Of a stretch of 64,000 bases of DNA, positions 33,682 through 44,900 are shown in pieces. The DNA comes from Toxonevra muliebris. Its lineage: Eukaryota; Arthropoda; Insecta; Diptera; Pallopteridae. The notes under the pieces were generated by a model that was given only the letters and a program-made list of their open reading frames with translations, ran no database searches and had not been told where the DNA came from. Position numbers and translations under genes: made by a program. Every line of letters begins with the position of its first letter. Within the stretch, counting starts at the first letter, position 1. The stretch lies in contig OY829326.1 of the NCBI GenBank assembly GCA_963691655.1, positions 109,589,388 through 109,653,387 of the forward strand, read 5' to 3'.

Positions 33682-35250
33682 TAGTTCACACATCGGAGAT
33701 TGTATAGTGGTATCCGCCTCGTTAATGTCGATTTCAGAAACCCTTCTGGCAATTTCATCTGCTATTTCGTTCCCTTCAATATTGCTATGTCCAGGAACTC
33801 GGCAGAGAGTGACCTTGTGGTGCTCAATGGCCATCAGTGAAACACGACATTTCTTTACAATCTCTGATTTAGCTATTTCGGATTCTATTGCCTTCATTGC
33901 AGCCTGACAGTCAGTAAAGATAGTGATATTCGAAATCGGAATCGTACTGTCTTGTAGAAGTCGAGCTGCTTTCTTAATTGCAAAAATCTCTGACTGAAAA
34001 ACGCTGCAGCTGTCAGGAAGACGATACGATCGCCTTAGCTGCAGGTCTTCGGAGTAGAGACCAGCTCCAGTTCCATTTTCCATCTTTGAGCCATCGTTAC
34101 CTGTTACCGAACCCGACTTCCAGTCTTCCCTGGTTGGATAAAGAGTTGGAATTCTAGTAATAAAATCTAAATTTGAAGTCATATAATCCGTGGCTACATC
34201 TAAGTCAGCTTTGATTCCATTTTGAGCCCTCCGCTTTATATCACTCAAAATTGTAGAGTGTCCATAGTTTGCTGATCTCCACACGTTGGATTCTCTTAGT
34301 CGAAGACCACCTTTTGCGGCACAGCCTTGAACAAACACCCGTAGCGATAAGAGATGAAATATCATATTCAAACCTTTCTGAGGTGCACTATTTACAGTCC
34401 CTGAGATCGCCAGGCTTACAAGTTTCTGTATTTTTCCCATGCGAGCTTGGTTGCTCTTCTTACCCAACGCCTGCCACCAGACGAGAGACCCATAGGTGAT
34501 GATGGGTCGAATGATTGTGATGTACATTCCATGAATAACGTACGGCGACAATCCCCATCTTTTCCCAAAGGTCCTTTTACAGGTATAGTATGCATCCAGT
34601 CCCCTCTTCATTCTCTTTTCGATATTCCTTCTCCAATTAGGTTTTGAATCCAGAATGGTACCGAGATACCTTGCTTCCGAAGAGAGATTCAGTGTCACTC
34701 CATTCAACTTTGGTAAGGAAAACTTAGGTATTTTTATTTTCCTCGTGAATAAGACTAGCTCAGTCTTAGCAGGATTAACAGCTAAACCGTTCCGTCTAGC
34801 CCAGTCGGAAATTTCGCCAAGTGCTGATTCCATAAGCTCACTAATCGTCGACAAGAACTTGCGAGGAGTTAATATTTCTATGTCGTCAGCGTAGGCTACA
34901 ACCCTCGTTCTCTTTTCATCGAAGGTTCGTAAAATCTCATTAACTAACACCCCTCCTTGCGGAGTTCTCCTTGTGGTCCTCTTCCTCACGGAGCCAATAC
35001 CCATAGCAGCGTTAATAACTCTGCCTCTCAGCATTGTTCTAATCTATGCCACTATGAAATCCTTAGCTCTATGATCTGTCAACGCCTTACAGATGGCTTC
35101 CGTGTTTACATTATTGAAGGCTCCTTCAATGTCAAGGAAACCTACTAAAGTGTATTCCTTAAAATCTAATGACTTCTCAATGATACCAACAACTTCATGA
35201 AGAACGCTATCCACTGATATAAAAATATAAAAAAATGGCGTATACGGCAA

Positions 35251-35780
35251 ATCATTTTTTTTTTAAATCGAAAAATAATTGTGATAACATTGAGTCTGAA
35301 GTCTAGAAAACATCTATTTTAAATCAACTTCAAACTTTAAATTCAATTTACTCGAACAATGAAATTTGGCGTATAGGCCAAATAAAATTTCAGGCGACGA
35401 TACATGATTTCGTGTGCAGAATTCCACTTCCAAAATTCAAATAGAACTAGTATTAAACGTAAAAATTTTCGTCTTCCGCATGCAGAACCCCACATCAAAA
35501 ATTTTTTAAACGCATACGAAATTCGGCTAATTAAATTTCACTTACAAAATTCCGTTATATAATTCAGTATACGAAATTCTATATACAGAGCGCCGTATGG
35601 AGAATCCCACATTCAATCTGTTATTGAATAAACATAGAGAATACTATTTTCAAATATCTGCGTTAGAACTCCACGTTTGAAATTTCGCATGTAAAATCAC
35701 ACATCGAAATTTCTGCTATAGAATTTCGCATACCAAAAACCCGTACTTAAATTTCACATGCAGAACTTCTCTTTGCGAAA
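35251..35780. repeat. Degenerate AATTCC/GGCGTATA repeat, right part
   Basis: Contains GGCGTATACGGC (about 35237) and GGCGTATAGGCC (about 35372), then AATTCCACTTCC, AGAATTCCAC and AATTTCGCATACC phrases like those at 30470-31480. No coding sequence. Confidence 0.5.
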
Positions 35781-38700
35781 TTTCTCATTCGTATGCATAA
35801 TTCAGAATTTCAATTTAAAAATTCATTCAAAAAAATTTAAAAAATCTTCAAATTATACTTGCAAGTTTCCTCGGTCTACACAAGCAATGATATCATTCTT
35901 TCAGAACGAAGTGAGCGCATTGAACTCCTATAACAGCAATATATTTTTATGAGCGAAAAATTTATAATACTACAATTTGTTTTCAGAAGCTCAATTGCAT
36001 CCTATTATAAACTGCTGCTGTCAACACAAAGATTTTATTCAAAAATTGAATTCCTTCTGCTTAATATATAAACCTTTTCTCAATTACTGTACCTTGCGTT
36101 ATTTTCGATTTGTGATTTATCTGAAACAATAAAAACAAAAAGTTATACTGATCCTAAAATTATAATCATCAATCAGTTTTATATATCTTATTTTGTATTA
36201 TTATTATTATTTTTTTTTGTTTGTTAGCTTGGTCTTAAATCAAAATCAAGTTTTAAAAAGGCTTAAAATGCAATTTTAAAGCAATCCATACTCATAATCG
36301 TTAAGGGCATATGTTACGCGTTAATACGCGATGAAAGGGTTTACAATTTCCAACTGGCAGGCAGAACCAACAGTAGAATCAAAGTATCAAAAGTCGATGA
36401 AAAAAAAAGAAAATCTCTGAGGAAAGATTGTAAGAAAATAAACATACACACACACACACTTACACACATACAGAAACATCTTTAAGTATACTCATAATTC
36501 AAATGAAAGTGAAACGTTTCTCGTTTACTTTCTTCTTCAGAAATATAACAATTGACCTAATTTCTGCTATGATATTGTTGATGATGGAGATGATGATAGT
36601 TGTTGTGTTGGTGATGAGGCTGACGGTTGTGGTGTAGATGCTAGTGGTGGTGTTGATAGTGTTGGCGTAGCTGGTGGCATTGTTATTTTACTATTTAATA
36701 TTTGTTGCAAAAATATTTACCATTCAGTTTTATATCCGAAGAACTATATAATTGTTGGCAAAGAACATTTACAAATATATTTTATAAATACATGTGACAC
36801 GTGATCTCTTTGCACACCCAACACAACACAACACAACAAAAGTAACAAAAGGCAGATTTCCTACAGATAGAAACAATAAGTTTTGTCTTTATATCTGTCT
36901 GTGTCTTTCTGTCTGTGCCAACTGGGCTAATGGCCAAACGATTTACTTGTAGCCGAATGCTATCTCGTTGACAGAAAAGCAGCAGCATAAAAACCGTTTG
37001 GCTTATATGTATGTATGTATGTATGCAAGAGCATGGTAATAAACTGCAGATAATCAACAACAATCACAACTACAACAAAAGTGTCTGCCACAGTGATACC
37101 AAAAAATAGAATAAAAAAAAATCATAAATGGATTAATACAATAAAAAGTAAGCAGCGAACATTTTGAGTGATGAAATTTATGTGCTTTCTAATGCATACA
37201 GTAGTTATGCTGATTAAAATGGAAAGGGATGCAAAATAATTGAAGTTATTCAAGTCTTTCAATCATTCATTTCATTTTGGTTCAAGGCTGAGTCTATGAT
37301 ATTTCGACCCATTAAATAGAATCTCTGAGAATTTAATATATTTTATTTAATGTAGCTATTGAGCAAGGTTAAAAAAGTGAGAATTTCCATGTTGTAAAAA
37401 TATCATGAAAGAAAAATTGCATACAATTGCACATGCTACAAAAAATGTCGCATACATACACATACAAAATACAAACTTTTATATTTTATTTTATTTTTTA
37501 TTTAATTTTACTACTGTGTTAATGGTTTGTGGCATTTCTATGTATGCGTGTGTTCATGTAGATATATAGTTGTTTTTGTATTCGTATGACACATCAACAA
37601 ATATTTTAGTGCTTCAAATGTAATAGCAAAATTGCTTCAAGTATCATTTCGGATAATAAAATTCCATAAACTTTCAACAGAAAAGTGAGTAGACCACAAC
37701 AGTGTGTATGTGTGTGTCTCTGTGTGTGTGTGGTATATATGATACGTGTCACAATAAAACTATGCTATAAAATAAACAATGCTTTTCCATATACATATGT
37801 GTGTGCATTTGATGCAATCGAAATAAAACAAATGCATACATAGAAATACATACATAAATCAAAAACAATTTAGGAAACAAAATATCATAAAATATTTTAT
37901 TTTATTAACCAAATTTTGTGATTGTCAGTGATATATCACAGAATATAAAATTTGGATGAAAAATTAATAAACCAAATGCAAATGTGCAAATTAATGTCTA
38001 CGTTTCAATGTCACATCAAGTAAATTTACTTTATTGCCAGTTGATAGATTTATTTTTATCAAATAAGATAATTTATGCGAAATATATCACAAAACAAAAA
38101 AAAAAGAAAATAAGTAAATTGTTAGAATATATTTTAATTTTAAAAATTTTTAAAATTAAAACAAATTCATTCAATTAAACACAGCTACGTATAACTTTTA
38201 TCAACTATAACTCGACCTAAATTCAAACACATGTATTCCCTTATGGATACTCACACATTGTAGTATACACACACATACACTCTCATATTCGGTCAACGAT
38301 TGTACATCTCTTTTTTATGTGATTGTTGTTAGTTCTCTCCATCTTCTTTTTTTCTCATTTTTTTCTCTTTTGTATTTGCCCAACAATTGACAGCGAAAAG
38401 ATTTATTTTCCACCATAAATCTCAATGTTAAAACACTTTCATTTGATTGATGGTCTCGGAAAGTTGAAGACGTAACTTAATTCATCACTAATGCCACCAA
38501 CAAGAATGCTCTGCAGTGCTTCAAAATGCATAAGTGTCCAATAATGTGGTAATCAAAATGAGAAGTGGTTTTGGTAGCAAGAGAAAGATATTTTGATATA
38601 TTGAATACGGATCAAAACAATTACTTAAAACGATTATCTCCTAATGGCAAATATAAAAAAGGGTAATATTTTTCTATTGTATGTTTTGGTGTTAACATTG

Positions 38701-39039
38701 TCCCAATAAGATAATCAAAATAATAATCTGATACTTTATTAGTTTTGAGGCATGCATTAAATCGCTCTAATCAATTTTTATGTCAAACCAAAAAATTTAA
38801 GAACGGTGAGACAAATCGATATTTCTTTTTTTTCTTACGGGTTTTTTATATGAATGTAAGTAGGTATGCTTCTTAATATTTTTGTAATAAATAATTCCAA
38901 AAAATATTGTACTGAACTGAAGTTTAAAGATATCTTGGTTAATTTGGAGCTTTTTAGTTAATAAAATTAAAATTACTGAATTTTTGAATGCGTTTTGATA
39001 TCAATTTTAACAACCAAAGTATAGACTAGAAACCAGAAT
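35781..39039. other. Intergenic with microsatellites
   Basis: No gene recognised. Contains an ACAC run (about 36446-36460), a G/T-rich TGATG/GGTGTTG stretch (36580-36690), (TATG)5 near 37006-37025 and a GTGTGT run at 37703-37733. Composition looks like ordinary intron or intergenic fly DNA. Confidence 0.6.
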
Positions 39040-39750
39040 ACTGATCAGAGACCAGAAATTACAGACCAGAAACCAGAGGCAAGAAACCAGAGACCAAAGA
39101 GCAAAGACGAAAGACCAGAGACTAGAAACCAGACACCAAAGACGAAATACCAAAGACTAGAGATTAAAGACCAGAGACCAAAGACCAAAAACCAAAAACC
39201 AAAGACCAAAGACCAAAGACCAAAGATCAAAGACCAATGACCAAAGACCAAAGACCAAAGACCAAAGACCAAAGACCAAAGACCAAAGACCAAAGACCAA
39301 AGACCAAAGACCAAAGACCAAAGACCAAAGACCAAAGACCAAAGACCAAAGACCAAAGGCCAAAGGCCAAAGGCCAAAGACCAAAGATTACAGACCAAAG
39401 ATCAAAGACCAAAGATCAAAGGCCAAAGACCAAAGACCAAAGACCAAAGACCAAAGACCAAAGACAAAAGACAAAAGACTAAAGACCAAAGACCAAAGAC
39501 TACAGACCAAAGATCAAAGACCAAAGACCAAAGACCAAAGACCAAAGACCAAAGACCAAAGACCAAAGACCAAAGACCAAAGACCAAAGACCAAAGATCA
39601 AAGATCAAAGACCAAAGACTAAAGACCAAAGGCCAAAGACCAAAGACCAGAAACTAGAAACCAGACACCAAAGACGAAATACCAAAGAGATCAAAGACCA
39701 GAGATCAGGAGCCAGAGATTAGAAAATAGAGATCAAATACCAGAGGTCAG
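39040..39750. repeat. 7-bp tandem array (ACCAAAG)n with degenerate flanks
   Basis: The core 39172-39650 is a run of ACCAAAG with occasional AGATCAA, GGCCAAA and AGACTAA variants. The flanks drift to AACCAGAGACC-type units. Long open frames in several phases are artefacts of a 7-bp unit without stops and should not be annotated as proteins. Confidence 0.95.
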
Positions 39751-41728
39751 AGATCAACCAAGCAAACACAATAATGGCTGGAATTTTCTTCGGAAATCCT
39801 TTCATTGGATCTATTAGTGTACTTTATAGAACTTTATGCATTTTTCAAACGTTGCTTAAATTGCGAAAACTGTTCTGATGAGATGATTTCTGTTCTTAAG
39901 CTACATCATCCTTTAAGAATGTTTGACTATTTTATCCCATAAGTTGTTGTTTCTCTCTATCCAAAAAGAGTTTGAAGCAAGCAATTTTATCACCAAAGAA
40001 GAGCTTATTGCAGCTTAATATGAAAATTCGATAAGGTATAAAAGAAAGTATGACTTATGATTGTTTTGAGCAAATCCATGAACCAAAAATTATAACTATT
40101 TTCAATATGTATGTTTCAATAATATTTCAATAACTTTTAGCTTTTAACTTTGTCTTTTAGCTCAAGGTTACCACCACATTTTTTAAAATAAACAAAATCG
40201 AGCTGGATATTGTATGCCTTAAACTTATGCACCCAGATATATAAGCAAAGATGACGAAAAACTCACACTTTTGAAATTGTAAGAAAAACAAAAAACAAGT
40301 TTAACAAAAACAGCTGTAAAATTGTTCTTTTCTTTCCAAATTTCAAAAGCGCACATTTATAAGCATTTGTCTATGTATATGTTCATGTATGCGAACAAGT
40401 AAACAAGTGAAAAATAAATTCAGAAATGACAAAGTGCTAAAGTGGCAACAAAAGAGATGAAAAAAGCGCAACCACCACCCACACCATTTATAGTTCAACA
40501 TTTTGGCAACACGACGAACAAACGAACTAACGTCATCAATGCAAGAATTCCCGCTATGCACTCATGCATGAACAGACACAGCCATGCAAACAGACAAACC
40601 TTCACATGCACACATACATACACACACAATATAACGCAATCACCTTATGAAAATATATAGAAAAAGGTTACGACTTTTGGCATTATGACATTATTGCACA
40701 CAGTGGCAAGTGTGTATGCATATGTATGTGGAAGTATATTTGTGCATATGTGTGTTTGTGTTGCATTGTATTTAAACGTAAACTTATTACTTGAGTTGAC
40801 TTTAAGTGAAATTGAGTTAGTTACAATGAAATTGCATTTTCTATCCCTCGCGTTAAAGTTGTACACACAATATAGCACACATATACGCTTGCATACATAC
40901 AACAACACAGAAATAGATAAATGATACATACAGACGTGTGCACGATAACTACAACGAACAAACGCAGTGTTGTTATTACTCTTCTGTACATGAGTGTAAT
41001 TTAAAAATAAGTGAAATTGAAATACGTGCTTGATTTACTTGCGCTGTCATGAAAAATTTCTTAAAATTATTATTATTCTTTTTTTTTGTTTTGTTTTTTT
41101 TTGCCATTTTTGTCTTTTCTATAGTTATATCTAAAAGATTAGATAGAATTATAATAGATTTATGTATAAAATTAGAAATTTGTATTTATCATTAAAAGAG
41201 ATTATAGTTGTAAAACTTGTAAGTTGAAATTACACATCAAAAACTTTGGATCTGTATTTTATATTTATATAAAAATTGGTGTATAGGTTTTACGTGTAGA
41301 GTTTTATATCCGTAAATTTGAAAGTTCTCAACGAATTGAGTTGTAATTGAGTTTTGCAGACAAGTTATTAAAAAATAGAGAGAATACGTGAAATCTTCAG
41401 ATAGAAAGTTTATTCCTTTAATTTATTGACAACGTTAGAATAAATAAATGTATGCAAATTTCATTTACATTCTTTACTTTGTTTGGAGATTTAGCTGGCG
41501 ATGAAAAATTCTTCTAGTCATAGACATCATCAAGCACTATCAAGATATATGTTTGTTTGAAAACAAAGCACTACTAAATTTTAATAAAGTCTGAATAATG
41601 TTCAACTTCTAATGCTAACGAAATTGAAATTGTAGCTGGGTAATATATTTCGTAATGAAAATGTATTTGTATTTACATAAATATTAACATTTTCAATGTT
41701 CATCAGCAATAATTTTAAAACGTTTAAT
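39751..41728. other. Intergenic, no gene seen
   Basis: A/T-rich with CATACACAC and TGTGTATGCATATG-type stretches (40560-40930). The ORFs are low-complexity products of those repeats. Confidence 0.55.
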
Positions 41729-41769
41729 GGTTAGGTTAGGTTTAAAGGGATGAGCTCAGAAAAACTGAG

Positions 41770-42967
41770 CAACCACGGGAGCCAAAAGTTTGATCCATTA
41801 TGATATCCCTAATCCTTGAAGGTCAAGAGCAAAATGGGAAAGTATAAGACTATATCACTCGGGAGCTGGACTTACGAATGAAATTCGAAGTTAAAATTCC
41901 CGGAAGGAATGGACAAGGAGACTAGTGGTCCGCCAAAATCGATACCGATGGATCCAAGATGGATGACGGTGTAGGAGCGGGGGTATTTTCTGAGGACCTG
42001 GAGGCCTCTAAATCCTTCAGATTAGGGAACTCAGCTAGCATCATCTAAGCAGAAGCTCTCGGGATAAGGGAAGCATGCAAAATAATCAGAAACCATCCAC
42101 GTAAACAATCGAAGGCATACAGTGCCGGTCATATCATTTGCAACCAAAATCACTTGTACTTTAAGTTCACTAAAATAATTTTTGCATAAATGACAATAAA
42201 TTCACTTTGTTTTCAATAAAAAAGATTTTTGATAAAAATTATTTTAGTGAACTTAAGAAGTCATTTAAAGTACAAGTGATTTTGGTTGCAAATGATATGA
42301 CCGGCACTGTATATACTTTCAGATACTCAAGCAGCCCTTCTTGCCATCAACTCACCAACAACCAACTGAGACCATAAAACAATGCAAAGATGAGTTAAAC
42401 TCACTGGTGTGTATAATGGAGATCAGCCTCGTCTGGGTCCACGTACCACAGGAACATAGAAGGAAACGAGGAAGCGGACGCATTAGAACGGAGAGGGGCC
42501 TTCCACAGCGAATCCGAGATGGTAGCTGTGGGTTTCTCGTTTAGCGCCCTTAAGAGAAAACTCTATTTGCAGTACCGAAAGCTGGCAGAAACCAGATGGA
42601 CTGATATGGAATTCTGCGCAATAGCCAAAAAAAAAAACCTTGGCCCAGATACGACAAATCAAGAACCGACGAGTTGTTAAAAAGGCCATGTACTCACATC
42701 TTCAGAATTACTTCAACCGTAACAGGCCATTGGCCGATGGAGGACCACGCCAAGAAAATGGGATGGCCCCATAACGTCAGATGGCGAAACTGCAACCAAG
42801 ACGGTTTCAAGGACACGGTTTTCCATTACTTATGCGAGTGCCCAAGTTTAGGGACACTGAGACACAGAACGATGGGAAAGTTCGGAATGAACGGCCTAAG
42901 CAAAGTTGCTAAAATAAAAATAGATGACACCAACAGGTTTATTAAAAAATCAAGATGGTTTGAATAA
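41770..42967 (+). pseudogene. LOA/R1-like LINE relic: RNase H and zinc-knuckle tail, split by a MITE
   Basis: Frames with several stops and shifts. TDGSKMDDGVGAGVFSEDLE and SFRLGNSASI (about 41940-42050) then AEALGIREACKII are the start of RNase H. After a 190-bp MITE (42120-42309) the domain continues with FSDTQAALLAINSP. The last frame (42674-42967) has NRNRPLAD or GHWPM variants, CNQDGFKDTVFHYLCECPS and IKKSRWFE, the C-terminal zinc-knuckle tail and natural end. Much decayed. TTAGG doublets (41729-41740) lie just upstream. Confidence 0.75.
42120..42309. mobile_element. Hairpin-forming TA-flanked MITE, 190 bp
   Basis: TA at 42118-42119 and 42310-42311. Terminal inverted repeats start CAGTGCCGGTCATATCATTT. 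They appear identical for 45 bp and then, after a roughly 11-bp insertion in the right arm, continue (GTTCACTAAAATAATTTTT), leaving only a short loop. It is inserted in the RNase H region of a LINE relic. Ends of the form CAGTGCCGG with TA suggest a Tc1-like mobiliser that is not present in the window. Confidence 0.92.
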
Positions 42968-43414
42968 ACCACAGATTAGTGGTTCTATTAGTGGTGTACC
43001 AAAATAGCGCCTATGCGCTAATTGCGTTTAGGCATTTTGTCACCCAGGCGGCACCTCAACCAACCAATATGATATCCCTATTCATTTGGAATCTGTTGGA
43101 ATTTATTAAATGGAACAACTCAAATACTTGTGTTATTGTTACTGTGTTGTTTTTGTTTTTAATAAGCCATGTTTTATATATTTCAATGTAGAAAATATTT
43201 TAAGTATTTTTAATCACTTCAAATATATCTATACCTGAATGAACAATTACTAACAATTGTTCTTGACTGCCTGACTCCATCTAACATAATAACTGCAGGT
43301 AATGGGCCAGCACACTTCCACTGCGCAAGGATAATTTTGAGGATAATTAAAAAGCAAACAAAAACGATATGAGCTATACCAGCGTGAAGACTGAGTCTCA
43401 TGGGAAGAAGAATT

Positions 43415-44900
43415 TCGACACTTGAATGATTCAGGTAGAAGCCCTGCTTATCAAGAAAGAGTCGTGGAAGTACGTTAATGGCAAATGTGCAAAACCAAGT
43501 GAGCCACCCGCAAAGATTATCGATTGGAAGACTAACGATGCTATGGCAAAATCGGATCTATTTTTGACAAGTGCTCCCACAGAATTGAAGCAGATAAACA
43601 ACTGCACCACTTCGAAAGATATTTGAGATATGTTGCACAACATATACCAATCTAAAGGACCAGCCCGCAAAGCAATGCTCCTCAAGTCATAAATTCTACT
43701 ATAGATGAGAAATGGAGAAGATATGCGGGACCATCTAAGAAATTTTTCCGATACCGTAGATAAAGTACAAGAAATGGAACTAGTAGTTATTGACGATTTA
43801 CTCGCCATTCTCTTCTTATACAGTATTCCTGACGAATACGAATCGTTTCGATTCGCCATCGAAACTCAAGAAAGACTACCAAATCCAGAAGCACTTAAAG
43901 TGAAACTCTTGGAAGAGTACGAAGCCCGAAAACCTAATTTAAGCGAGGGCACCCTAGATGCAAACAAGAAAAATTAGAACCAAAGAACCAACAATTCAAA
44001 ACAGAAGGAAAAGTTCAAGTTTGCCTAATCACTCGTGTAGATAAATTGGCCACCAGGCGAGAAACAGCAGGCAAAACTGTTCAATGTCAAGCCCAACGAA
44101 ACAGAAGGCATACGCCATGAATCGATCAGAAGTGCTGAAGTTGCCATGCTAGTCAACATCGAACGCGAAAGATGGTGCTTAAACTCTGGTGCATCTTCTC
44201 ACATGTGCTCAGAAAAGGACAAATTAAAAAAAATAAAATCCACAAGTGTTAATATTTTATACTTGGCCAACAATGAATCTACAAAAATTTAAGGCTGCTG
44301 GATAGTGAAGCTAACTATAGAAGGAATCACAATGAAATTTGCCGTACGTTCCCGATCTCAGATCAAATCTCAAATAACAGACCACGGATTTGAAGTCGTC
44401 TTTACCAAAAAAAAGGCTACTGTACTGCGTTCAGAGACAGGTGAAAAGTTGATGATTGCAAAAGGTTTTACACAAATACCAGGCATTGATTTTAATGAAA
44501 CATTCGACCCTGTTGCAAGAATTGGTTCTATTTGTCTGATAATGGCACTTGCTGTACAGCTAGGGCTGGGCATACATCAACTGCATTTTGTCACAGCATA
44601 TTTGAATGGCGAAATTGAAGAAGAAATTTTTATGCGAATACCAAAAGAATTTAATGCAATTTTGAATAAAAACTAACTACAAGAATATACTGGAGATAAA
44701 GTTTGCATGATATGAAAGGCACTTTATGGCTTGAAGCAATCCGGCAGGCAGAGGTACCTATAAGAAGCTGCACGAAAAACTAAACCAGCTGCAATTAAAA
44801 TCACTGAAGTCGAATCTCTGTGTTTATGTCTAAAAACAGGGAGCAGACGTCATAATTTTAGCAATGAGTGATTTAACTAGTCTCAAGAAAAAGCACACTC
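43415..44900 (+). pseudogene. Copia retrotransposon relic
   Basis: Plus strand, several frames. Gag part: EALLIKKESWKYVNGKC, later LHNIYQSKGPARK and MRNGEDMRDHLRNFSDTVDK with IPDEYESFRFAIE (UBN2-type Gag). Protease region: WCLNSGASSHMC, where the usual DSGA catalytic Asp is Asn. Then a junction near 44345 skips the integrase, and the RT follows: KGFTQIPGIDFNETFDPVAR, LHFVTAYLNGEIEEEIFM and (frameshifted) KALYGLKQS. No LTRs were found. It is an internally deleted, inactive copy. Confidence 0.85.

Larger units (their letters stand above)
33023..35250 (-). pseudogene. LOA/R1-like LINE ORF2 fragment: RT plus RNase H, with mariner insertion
   Basis: Minus strand. The first part (35250-35047) has LVGFLDIEGAFNNV, an RT finger/palm motif. 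The main frame (34986 region to 33684) has TPQGGVL, AYADDIEILT (RT active site), LGTILDSKPNW and IIRPIITYGSLVWW, then RNase H (GNDGSKMENGTGAGLY, FQSEIFAIKKA, TIFTDCQAAMKAI, VPGHSNIEGNEIADEIAR). A short deletion follows TPQGGVL, where family members have more residues before VNEIL, and stops separate the first and main frames. The 5' end, with ORF1 and the endonuclease, is missing. A mariner sits in the last part (33096-33681), after which about 70 bp remain before (TA)n. Confidence 0.85.

Noticed and set aside
39045..39629. Long ORFs of WSLVFGL or QRPKTKD repeats on both strands
   Set aside because: They are the reading-frame product of a 7-bp tandem repeat without stop codons, not proteins.
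43431..43859. Minus-strand 142-aa ORF
   Set aside because: It lies antisense to the recognisable Copia Gag frames.
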